A stretch of 64,000 bases of DNA from Catenaria anguillulae PL171 (taxonomy: Eukaryota > Blastocladiomycota > Blastocladiomycetes > Blastocladiales > Catenariaceae), in the NCBI GenBank assembly GCA_002102555.1, contig MCFL01000005.1:682001-746000 (forward strand). The letters run 5' to 3'. The first letter of the stretch is position 1. The number at the start of each line of letters is the position of its first letter. The translations under genes and the position numbers were made by a program. A model generated the notes under the pieces. The model did not search any database, was not told the origin of the DNA, and worked only from the letters and a program-made list of their open reading frames with translations. Below, piece after piece: positions 33,903 through 43,087 of this stretch.

Positions 33903-35040
33903 TTAGTGCGTCGGTTGACGCCTGCCTAGCCGGCGAGCCAGCTGCATATCCTTGGGAAAGACGGTGACGCGCTTGCTGTGAAACCAAAGGATGGATGAGT
34001 TTCAAGGTCTGGTTAGTGACAGGGCACAATCGATCGGACTGACCCCAAGATGGATAGTGCGACGTACGCATGAATGGCGCAGAGGTTGGCTGAGACGGCC
34101 AAAGTCAGATTCATGAGTCAGAAGGACATGCAAGTGGTAAAAAAAAACGAACCGTCCTCAAAGAGCGCCGACATGTAGGCTTCGGTAGCCTCTTGCAACG
34201 CGGCAAGGGCAGTCGACTGAACACGGAAATTGGAACCTAGCGTGGACAGGACGTGGGAACCGTCAGCCTTGAGAGAGCTGAAGGATCTCCAATGACACTG
34301 CCGAGTCGACGTACCGTGATCGGGAAGAAGCTTGGTAACCGCTTCACCCATTAGTTCGCCTGCACGTCAAGAAAGCAGCAAGCCATAAGGCAACCGTGAC
34401 CGAAAACATGCAATACCTGGAGAAAGGACGACGTACGGACGAGACGCTGGAACGGACTGCGAGGAATGACGTTGTCTGTCTTGGCTTGGAGAGCACGGAT
34501 TTCAGCCAAGGCCTGGACGGAAATTTCAAGCAACAAACATGGCCCGTCAGTCTTGTACGAATACGAATGATGCCAGGTGATTGACAAAGCGCGGATACAA
34601 ACTTTTTCCCCACGAGGAGCCTGGCGACGGGTGCGCATGGGATGCTGAGGACGCGAGAAGCTACACATGAGAACAGTTTGACCCAGTGGGGCTCCACGGT
34701 TAGAGATATGGGTGGCGAGGGACAAAAAGGGTGCCAACGAACCGAGCGGGACGAGGACCCTTGCCTCCGACCGACTTTTTGGCAATAGTCGGCTGGGTCT
34801 TGACAGGGGCAGGCTTGACGTCAATCTGGGCACTGCGACGGGCCAGCTTGCCTCCCTGCGACTTGCTGGCGGGCGTGGGCAAATGGGACAAAAGATGAGG
34901 AAATTGAAAGGCTGCGCAGCTTGTGGGAAAACGAAACAAAAGTACACACAAGGCAGTGACTTTGGTACGAGCCCTGTTCGTTAGGATGGGCCGATAAAGG
35001 CATCAAGCATGGTCGCATTCGTTGTTGGATCGATAGACAT
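33903..35040 (-). CDS. CENPA: Histone H3 variant, CENP-A-like, nine exons
   Basis: Divergent H3-fold histone, 168 aa by splicing. Exons (minus): 35040-35039 (AT of the start codon), 34973-34950, 34865-34743, 34660-34603, 34512-34437, 34359-34315, 34236-34153, 34089-34068, 33975-33903; all phases close. Histone-fold landmarks: ALAEIRALQAKTDNVIPRSP and FQRLVREL (alpha-1), FRVQSTALAALQEATEAYMS with LFEDANLCAIHAKRVT (alpha-2 and loop 2), then FPKDMQLARRLGRRQPTH. Loop 1 is longer than in canonical H3 (about six extra residues between REL and FRVQ), a hallmark of centromeric H3. The tail starts ARTKVTAFKSQGGK, like canonical ARTK-TA-KS-GGK, which is unusual for CENP-A. The small exons explain why no long ORF shows it. 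Canonical H3 is ruled out by the loop, the C-terminal tail and the divergence. Confidence 0.8.
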
Positions 35041-35544
35041 GGTGATGGATGGAAGATGAGTGGCACAGCAGTCAAGGTGAGTTGAGGATTCGCAAGAGTC
35101 TTGCGTGCGACGACGTTGGCGGAGAGACCCGGTATCATACATTGTGGAAAAAGTGAGCGGTAGCGATTGCTGAGGGTGGTATTCGTCAAGTAGTGACACT
35201 TGAGTACAACTTGCATGGAGTAAATATAAGTGAGTCGCTCATGCTAAGGGTCTCTTGATCTCTCATGTCGATCCATGTCAACTGTTGCATACCGGTATGT
35301 GGTGATATGTAAACATAAAATTTACTCCATGTCATGCCGTCATGTCTCACACTGGTTCAAGGCCGTGCAAAGAAAGAGATTCACTTCATCCAACCAACCA
35401 ACGGCGATTTTAAGAACGACAACGACCGAAACGAGAAAACAGACAACGAAACAAAAGGACGACAAAAGAGTGCGTGTATACGGAGGCGAGGGACGAGGTG
35501 AAGCAGCTAAACGAAACCCAAACAAGGCGAGGCCACACTAACGC
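35041..35544. other. Intergenic, H3-variant promoter
   Basis: About 500 bp between the start of the H3 variant and the end of eIF2-beta, both minus strand. AT-rich in the middle with short A/C-rich runs. No gene seen. Confidence 0.4.
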
Positions 35545-36977
35545 TTAAGCACCGGCCTTGGCCTTTGCGGCCTTGCGGGATCCGACCTGGGCCTTGAAAC
35601 CTCCTTGAATGGCCGACACGGACCGTGTCGATCCGCAGGACTCGCACTGCTGGAAGTACAACCGGTTCTCCTTGCGCAAGATAGTTTCTGGGGACTTGCA
35701 TGTCTTGCATGTCACGTATTCCACTAGAGAAATGGGGGTGAATGAAAGCCAAAGTCAGCATTCACGCCAAGAAACAAGGACAAGAGTTGAGAGGCAGAAC
35801 ATACCAATGTACCGACGCAACACGTTCTCAATCTGCTTGGGCTGGAAACGACCCTTGATGATCAAGCGCTTGGAGCCGTCGACGGAACCAGAGGTACCCA
35901 ACTCGGCGTACAAGAATTGCACAACGTGGTCGTAGTTACGACGCATGCGGTTGCAAATGTCGTCAATGTTGGCAAACACCGTCTTCTTGGAACCTTCACG
36001 GGCGACCTGAGGGGGCACAATGGTGTAGCGCTTGCGGCCGCCGGCAAGGGCCGGGTTGTGCTCGTGCAAGATGCGGAAGACGCGCGAGAGAATCTGTGTG
36101 CATGTTCAAGGAATGAAGATCGTGAGGTGGGGACGATTTGTGACATGGATCGATTGCTTGCCTGACGGACCTCGTCGTAGGTGTAGTCGCGGTCGGTACC
36201 GATCCAAGTCTCCTCGGCGGCCTCCTCTGTCAAGTTGCAAGAGGTGTCATATGGGTGAGACAATGCAAATGGAATCCATCATCGGAGAGCATAAACGCAC
36301 CTTCGCTGGTGAATGCGAAACCAGTCTCCTCGTCGGGAATCTCATCCTCAATGTCCTCGACATTCTCGTCCTCATCACCATCCAAATCATCCTCATCGTC
36401 GTCCGCCGCAGCCGCATGGCCGGCGTGGTAATCCACACGCGGCGGGGAAGGAGCGCGCTTGGACTTTTTGGGCTTCTCAACGGCCGCCTCGTCGGCATCC
36501 TCATCGGCAACCAGATCCTCGGGGACAGTCTTCTTTGACTTCTTGGACGACTTCTTCTTCTTGAGCTTGGAGAAATCGAGCTCCTCGTCGTCGTCAGCGG
36601 CGGCGGGGGCGTCGGTCGAGGCGGGCGCAGATTCGTCGTCAAAGGCTGCGGGGACAGTCTTCTTGGACGACTTCTTCTTCTTCTTCTTCATGGCGGAGGG
36701 ATCGAACACCTGGTGATTCGCGGGGAGAGTGTTTGATTGAGTCAGAACAGTTGTTCAATGTTGGGCATGGGCAACGACTTTAGTGCAAGCCAGGGCGAGC
36801 AAGCAAGTGCGAGTTTGGTTCACTTCTTGAGGGTCGACCTCATGAAGGGTGCCGAGCATCGGCCGGCTCGCACTCGGGGCCCGCCTCTGAAGGGTTGCAT
36901 AATTTGGCAAAGGCGTGAATTGAATTGGGTCGGACCTCTTCGGCGTCGACGGTGGGGAGGTTATCGTGATCAGACAT
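35545..36977 (-). CDS. SUI3: Translation initiation factor eIF2 beta
   Basis: Beta subunit of eIF2, which delivers initiator Met-tRNA and contacts eIF5 and eIF2B. Exons (minus): 36977-36936, 36709-36301, 36226-36162, 36093-35805, 35723-35545; 327 aa, no frameshift. The N-terminal half has three Lys blocks ([28 protein letters not shown]) as in eIF2-beta. The core follows with [47 protein letters not shown] and [19 protein letters not shown]. The C-terminal C4 zinc ribbon is [20 protein letters not shown] with [10 protein letters not shown]. Intron 3 (36094-36161) begins with GC (CAG|GCAAGC), a GC-AG intron. Intron 1 is long at 226 nt. Confidence 0.93.
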
Positions 36978-37543
36978 GGTGAATTTGCGGCGGAAGGTCG
37001 GCTCGAGGGCAAGTATACGTTGCGGTGTGTGTGTCGGTTGAATACGGTGCTGGTTGCGCGGCGTGCATACGATGCTCGTGTTAGCGCTCTTGCAATGTTG
37101 GCCGTCCGTTGGCCATGTGTTTGGCGACCGTCAACAGCAACTCTACGTTGATGCGTCTCACGTGAGCACGCGTGATGCAAATCGAGCTTGCTGCTCCTCT
37201 GTCGCCGGCCTCGCCAATACTGACAGTCACGCAAGCCGTGGGCATTGCGCACCAAGACCAGCGCTGTTTACGCTAACAGCCAACTGCGGGGGCGTTGTTT
37301 CCAAATGATGTGGACTCTGGTCCTGTTTGACGCCTTGCCTTGGCCGTGATACATGTGTGTTGCACAAGAAAAATCAATACAGCAGTTGTGATCAGGAGCC
37401 TCCAGGGGAGACCAAGAAATTGCATGCAAGGCAGTGTACAAACACATTGGAATTCGATGGACATGACACACTCAATATCACGGAAACGGCAAGAAAAAGC
37501 ACGAATCAAAACACCCAATCTTGATGCTTGACGAGATCGTATC
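36978..37543. other. Intergenic, eIF2-beta promoter
   Basis: About 565 bp, no gene seen. It includes the eIF2-beta promoter and the 3' UTR of the CSN1 gene. Confidence 0.4.
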
Positions 37544-39398
37544 CTAGTAATCTCCGCCCGAGTACTGCTGCGACTCCCTCTGCTGAGCCTCCATCATACT
37601 CTGCATCATGGCCCACTGCAACTGCTGCTGCTCGAAATCGGCACCTCCCCCACCCTGCCTCCTTCCACTGCCACTGCCACCGCCGCCACCCCCACCCTGC
37701 CTCCTACCACCCTTGCCATGTGAGCCATGCCCACCACCATGATGCTCTTCCACATCCATGTCATGCTTGCCACCAGGCCCGCCGCCACCCTTTTGCGTCG
37801 AATGCACCGTGACGCCCGCCGCAACCATGGCCATCTTCAACATGGCCTGATGCCTCGCCAACTCGAGCTTGTCTCCCGTCTGCAACACATTCTTGAACGC
37901 AGCCACGCGCTCGTTCCTCGTGCGCTTCTTCAAAATCCTTGCCCTTGCATCAATACGCATCTTGAGTGCGCCGTCGACAATCAACTTTTCCACCTCGCTC
38001 ACAAGCACGGCGTCGTCCCAAGCAAACGCGCGCGCCATGCGCGCCAAATCCACCGTGGTAAACGGCGCACAGTACTGAATCACGGCGCGGTGCCGGATCT
38101 TGGCCAAGAGATGTTCCATGTGCGGGGCCAAGTACACATCGAGCAACCGGTCGTTCATGTGCTCGGCAAGCAGCTGCAAGCACGTGGCGTATTTGGCGTG
38201 GTAGAACGCAGAAAGTGTCTGGCGCATGTGCGGCTCCAGGTCCAGGAACCCGCGGAACGTGTTTGAGTCGAGCACCAGTCGTTTGATATCGGGCCGTGGA
38301 AAAGTTGCCAAGGCGCACAGTCCGACAAGCAGGGCAATGTCGTTGGTCGACACAACTTCTTCAACGTGGTCGGCGGTCGTGGCGAGCTGCAGTTTGAGCA
38401 GGTCGCGCGCAACGCGCTCGTACGCTGAATCTTTGAGGTTGACGAGCGATTGGAACACAATTTCAAGCGCGGCAATGGGCGCGGGCTTTTTCGACGCATC
38501 CTTGTCATCTGCGGCGGCGGCGGTGGCCGAGGTGCTTGAGGCGGGGCCGGCGGGGGCGCCGGGTGGCGGGGTAATGTTGAGTCGGTTGAGGTTGAGTTGG
38601 ACTTGTTGGTATTGGTTGAGGAGTAGGTAGCACTGTGAATCCAAATCAAAAGTAAGATGTCATGTCAACAGCGATGCGAAACAAGAAGAGTGAACGAACG
38701 TGAATCAGGTTGACGGTATGGTGAATCTGGTTCTTTGGCGTCGTAGCATACTCGCGCGCCTTGAGGAAGCACTTGACGGCATTGCTGAAATCGCCGCACT
38801 TGAAATGATGCTCGGCAAGGTCATTGTACCCCATCTACGATCCATGAGCAAATGAGCAATGATGTCTGATCAGAGATGAAAGGCAGTAGCACGCACGCGA
38901 ATCGAGTCCTTGATGGAATTGTGCTTGTACGTCTTGAGCTCGGCATCCAACCGATCGCCATCCACCCTAGCCGTCCGCTGCGCCTGCTCGAGCCAGACCT
39001 GGTCGGGCGCGACGCACGGTTGGTTGCGTGCCTCGAGTGCTTGGTTGAGCTTTGAATCGTGTCGAGGTATGCGGTGGCATCCAACGTCTCGGCTTGGATC
39101 ACGGCGAGGGCGGCACGGTGGGCATCAATGGCGAGCGTTGGGCAGCGAGAGCCAATGAATGCGAGGCGCTTGATTTTGGTGCGGCCTGTGGGCCAATATG
39201 CGTGGCGAGATGCTGGTGGTGAGTCACCAGACACGGCAGGGTGTTTCCGAGTCGGCAGAAGGGAGACGAACCGCGGTAGCCCGAAATGTACGTGTCCAAG
39301 TCAAATGTGGGGGCATCCACAACAACGGGGTGATTCCTTGCGCGCTTGGCGGGTGTGGGCGAGTGCGAGCGCGAGCCTGGGTACGACGGGTCGGCCAT
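37544..39398 (-). CDS. CSN1: COP9 signalosome subunit 1
   Basis: PCI-domain subunit of the COP9 signalosome, which removes Nedd8 from cullins. Exons (minus): 39398-39272, 39212-38897, 38834-38700, 38632-37544; about 555 aa. CSN1/Rpn7-type landmarks: FDLDTYISGY, RTKIKRLAFIGSRCPTLAID, ELKTYKHNSIKDSIR joined to MGYNDLAEHHFKCGDF, NAVKCFLKAREYATTP, then PCI-type helices ending with IQYCAPFTTVDLARMARAF and LIVDGALKMRIDARARIL. The C-terminal 80 residues are His/Gly-rich and low complexity (GGGGGSGSGRRQGGGG), longer than usual. One missing A near 39060 is assumed. The start at the Met of MADPSYPGSRSHSP is a guess; the frame is open upstream and a further 5' exon may exist. Rpn7 is the alternative, but the length and tail fit CSN1 better. 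Confidence 0.8.
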
Positions 39399-39869
39399 GT
39401 CGAACGCGGGTTCGGGCAAGAGTCCAAATTCTGTGGATGCAGAGGAGAGCGGTTGGGGAGCAGAAGAGGAGCCGGGGGTGTGGGGAGGCAGGTGATTGGC
39501 CGAGGGCCGAGGTGGAGAGTTTGCAGGCAAGGGGCGCTTAAGTGATGAGGAACCGGTCTTGCTGGGAGTAGCTGGGTAAATGGAAATGGATCAGAGCGGG
39601 ACGGCGCATGTGTCATAGTGGGGAGCGCAGGGATCAGTGGCGGTCGGTAGCGCTGGCTGGTTGGCTGGCTGGAGAAGATTGGGTATGGTGGAGAAGTGGG
39701 GGCGAGAGACGCGACAGCGACGGTGCCAGCGGAACCCGGAGTGAAGCGACGAGCAAGCGGAGTGGATGGCCGCAAGGAAGGGACGGGACTGGACTGGACG
39801 GGACATGGCAGACAGCGATTTGAGGTAATGAGATGAAGCGAACCGTCCATGACGATGTTCCTGTGCTTG

Positions 39870-39912
39870 TTGGTTGGTGGGTTGGGTTGGTGGGTTGGGT
39901 TGGTCAGTTGGG
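39870..39912 (+). repeat. Degenerate TTGGTTGGG minisatellite
   Basis: A short tract of repeated GGTTGGTGGGTTGGGTTGG-type units. The G-run spacing could allow a G-quadruplex on the plus strand. Confidence 0.7.
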
Positions 39913-40030
39913 TTGATCGGTCAGTCCGGGAGTGCGGCAGAGCGAGGATGCGAGCGAAATGACAGAGGCGTGGAGTGGAGAGTGGACAGCAGTATCGGTA
40001 TTGCGTTCAGTCTCGGAGGCTCGAATATGT

Positions 40031-40055
40031 ATTCATTCATTCATTCATTCATTCC
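40031..40055 (+). repeat. (ATTC)n microsatellite
   Basis: About six tandem ATTC units in the intergenic region upstream of the Kish gene. Confidence 0.85.
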
Positions 40056-40329
40056 CCTTTGAGCGCCAGCCCGCTGCCGCTGCCCATGCGTGCCCGTGCA
40101 AGTCCATTTGGAGCGGAAAAAGTGCCATGGAGGATGCAATGAGTGGACGGATCGGCGACCGGGAGGAGATGGGCGATGCCAGCTGGGCCAGTCAGTCAAC
40201 GCCGCAGTCATAAAGCAGGGTCATCATCAATATACTATGTTGACATGGTGCAAGTAAATGCAAGCGCAATGGAATCAAAGAATCGGTAACGGATCGCAAT
40301 AGCCACATCTAGCCAGCATCTGCACCATC

Positions 40330-40686
40330 ATGGTACCCGGCCTTTGCATTCGATTTAGGCACGGCACCACCATCCATCTCACACGCCCGCGCCATCCAAC
40401 TAGTCAGCCATCTTCAACTTCAAGTCGCTGCTCATGGCCCTGCTGCTCCTCATTTGCACATGTGCCTACATCAGAGCCCAAGTTCCCTCGCTCCTCAACT
40501 CGCGCGACGGGTTCGTGTGTTGGCTGTCACCACCCACCTGCCGTTTTTCTCACACCTTTGACTCTTGTCCTGTTTACCATGTCCAGCTTTACCGGCGTCT
40601 TTTGGAAGTTTGCCCGCGTTGGCGAACGGCTCAGCCCCTATGTCTCGCTGTGCTGCATCATCATGGCATTCTCTGCCATGTATTGA
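40330..40686 (+). CDS. KSH1: Kish / TMEM167 small secretory-pathway membrane protein
   Basis: 69-aa protein of the early secretory pathway. Exons: 40330-40332 (ATG only), 40404-40510 and 40587-40686. Intron 1 begins directly after the start codon (ATG|GTACCC) and ends CCAACTAG; intron 2 is GTTCGT to CCAG. The spliced product begins [20 protein letters not shown], continues [12 protein letters not shown], then [20 protein letters not shown] and [10 protein letters not shown]. This is almost residue for residue the TMEM167/Kish family (about 72 aa), including the two membrane segments and the FWK-AR-GER-SPYV motif. No frame change is needed. It is too short and too split to be seen as an ORF. 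Confidence 0.93.
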   Translation: MVPGLCIRFRHGTTIHLTRPRHPTSQPSSTSSRCSWPCCSSFAHVPTSEPKFPRSSTRATGSCVGCHHPPAVFLTPLTLVLFTMSSFTGVFWKFARVGERLSPYVSLCCIIMAFSAMY

Positions 40687-41477
40687 CACCTTTCATCCTT
40701 GTTCCATCAGCCCCGATCCATTGTACATACACTCGTTCCTTGGCCCGCAATCATCCTCCTCGTCCCATACATCTCGTCCGCGCATTTGGACGAGCGTTGA
40801 ACCTCCTGTCTTCCCAATATCCACGATTCCCACCCACGATTTTTTTCAAGGCATAACGCGAGCCGTACTCTCTGGATCACTCATGGGCGTTGCCAACAGC
40901 TTACACCTGCCCCATGTTGACGTGGAGGCTGCGGAGACGCCTTGGCTGGTGAACATGCCCGCGGAGCTTTCGAACCTACTCGGAACTTGGCAGGATGCGA
41001 TATGTAGCATGCTGAAAGTTTGACAACTGCTCACTTGCGCCTGTTGATGCATTGAATCTGTAAAGACTACATAATGTGGCCTGCCAGCAACTTGCTAGAT
41101 TGCCGCCCGTGATGCGTCAAGGTCGTCAGCGCAACATTATTGACTACGCCTTCATGACTGACGGAGGAGTATTGAGGGCATTCCTTCGTTACCTGGTTCA
41201 TGGGCATGCAGTGACATGCAGTGGCATTGCGACCTGCCTCAGGCTCACAATGGTCACCACGGCCAACGGTGCATAGAATCGTGGATACACCGCACGTTCG
41301 TCGCAAAAGGATCCCCGCTCGGAATCCATCTCAGGCATCTTGATTCAACACTGCATGGGTGGACAGCACAACGAAAAGACACAGACGTACGCGTCTGTCC
41401 CTTCAATAATAAGGTGGCAGGTCTCGCAGTCTTGAGCGTCCATCCAGATCAAGTCCTTTCAACTTTCATCAAACACA
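40687..41477. other. Intergenic, no gene seen
   Basis: About 790 bp between Kish and the first of the two paralogous membrane genes. Open frames of up to about 150 codons overlap Kish exons or have no resemblance to a family. Confidence 0.35.
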
Positions 41478-42189
41478 ATGCATCGTCACTATCGACAAAC
41501 GTGCCTCAAACTCGCACTCGTACTCTCCGTTCTCGCCCTCGGAATGCTCCATGTCAGCGCAGCACCGTTGCCCAAAGACGAAGGACAAGCCAGTTCGGGA
41601 AGTGACGGTCCCTCTGGCGCAATAAGTTGTCGGTCGTTCTTTCGGCCAACGCTCTTCAAATTTCGTGCAAAGTACTGCGGTTGGGGTGACAATCAGGCGC
41701 CACCCCCCAGGCCAGGAAGCGGCAGAGCAAGCACGGGGTCATCTGGTTCGGGCTTGGCCCATGTGCCTGCTGTTTACGTCCCCTCAAGTACCTGTGAATG
41801 CTCTTCCCATACTCACGTGGTAAGGAAGCCGTGGCCGACTGGAGAATCTCACACTCGAGCTATATGCATGTGCGCTGCATTCCCCAGATTACTATGCCGC
41901 CATCTATGCACCCGATATACCGTATCGGATCTTTGGCGTTCCCGCCGAGCGCTCTGGCCCCAACAGCCAAGACGGCTGCGTTTACTATCGCGAGGACAAC
42001 AACCAGCTCGACGAGTCGCTTTGGAGCCGGACCTGTGACGATTCCTACTGGACTTGGTGGGTCCTCACTCTCATGTACACGGCCATAATCCTTATCCCCG
42101 TTTTGCTGGTTGTTTTCTGGGTCTTTGCCGACAAGGCGCGGGGCAAGTGTCTTTCTTGGGCTCGATGGAAGGGACCAATCCACGGATAA
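41478..42189 (+). CDS. Secreted/type I membrane protein, paralogue of the SPRY protein at 49.5 kb
   Basis: Two exons, 41478-41793 and 41888-42189, joined in phase 1; 205 aa. A signal peptide is clear (LKLALVLSVLALGMLHVSAA). A Ser/Pro/Gly-rich ectodomain follows, then a conserved Cys-containing block: YYAAIYAPDIPYRIFGVPAE, DGCVYYREDNNQLDESLW, TCDDSYWTWW. A single membrane segment (YTAIILIPVLLVVFWVFA) and a short basic tail end the protein. The paralogue at 49490-51818 shares the signal peptide, the block and the intron at the same place and phase. It continues into a long cytosolic tail with a SPRY domain that this copy lacks. A copia element lies 370 bp downstream, so the 3' end may have been reshaped. 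Function unknown; the shared block may bind a ligand. Confidence 0.6.
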
Positions 42190-42556
42190 TGTTAACGAGC
42201 GCTACCAGCCCGTTGATGTGACGACCTTAGATTCGGACCGGGCCGGGGAGTGAGAAGTCGTATTCTGTGATGTTAATGCATACCTTGATCAAGTTGACTC
42301 TGCCAATTATTGGAAACTCATCATCGATGGCCAATGTGTTCGAACACTCCACCCAAAAGATCCAGCTGTCTGCGTCCGAATACAGCATATACTAATCAAT
42401 TTACTGCGAAATATGCTCGGCTCCATTGGAAGCAAACCGTGAGCGGTCGCCAGCGACCGACGATTCAATATGTACGCGGCCAGGGCGACAGGAGGGTAGG
42501 CTGTGTGGGAACCCTGAGGTGGGACGCAATGCCTCATGCATGCCGTGTCAGGGTCT
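42190..42556. other. Intergenic up to the retrotransposon
   Basis: About 365 bp between the stop of the first paralogue and the target-site duplication. No SPRY-like remnant was seen on either strand. Confidence 0.4.
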
Positions 42557-42561
42557 CATTC

Positions 42562-42815
42562 TGTTGAATGAGTGGACGCGTCTGGCGTCTGGGAATGTAG
42601 TCGTCCCTTCACTTTCCCCGTTCATTCCCTTCCATTACCTTCACCTGCCACCGCCGTCACTCACTCTGTATTGAACCTCCTAACGCCTCATTTGCATTCC
42701 TGCGCAAGTCCTCCGATTCACCTTTCGACCGCTGCCATCCACCTTTTCATTTGAATGAATATATGCCAAGCGAGGGGAGTAGGTCCTCTCCCGCGTTCTT
42801 TAGTTCATTACAATA
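42562..42815 (+). repeat. 5' LTR of the copia element
   Basis: 254 bp, begins TGTTGAATGAG and ends CATTACAATA. It is identical by eye to the 3' LTR at 48900-49153. The ends are TG...TA rather than the usual TG...CA; the boundary is set by the target-site duplication. Confidence 0.93.
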
Positions 42816-43087
42816 GGTTGTGAGTCCTGGTAGCTTACCTTCCTTCTCGAAAAACCTTTAAAAACTTCGGTTCGTCTGTCTTCCCGTTTTTCTCGTTGCA
42901 TTTATCGATGTCGGACGAACCAAAAGGCCAATGAGGGACGGACCCCATCGAACATTTGGCAACAAACGCATCCACACGAATTGTCTCATTTAACGGAGGA
43001 CCGAAATCGATCGAATTTTTCTCGGCCGAACCGACATTTGCTTGGGGGACCAGCATCGCATGACGAATCTGAGCTCACTGTTGTCAT

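Larger units (their letters stand above)
39399..40329. other. Intergenic with simple repeats
   Basis: About 930 bp that may include a 5' exon or leader of CSN1 (a minus-strand frame reaches 39850). Two simple repeats lie here: a GGTTG-type tract at 39870-39912 and (ATTC)n at 40031-40055. No separate gene seen. Confidence 0.4.
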
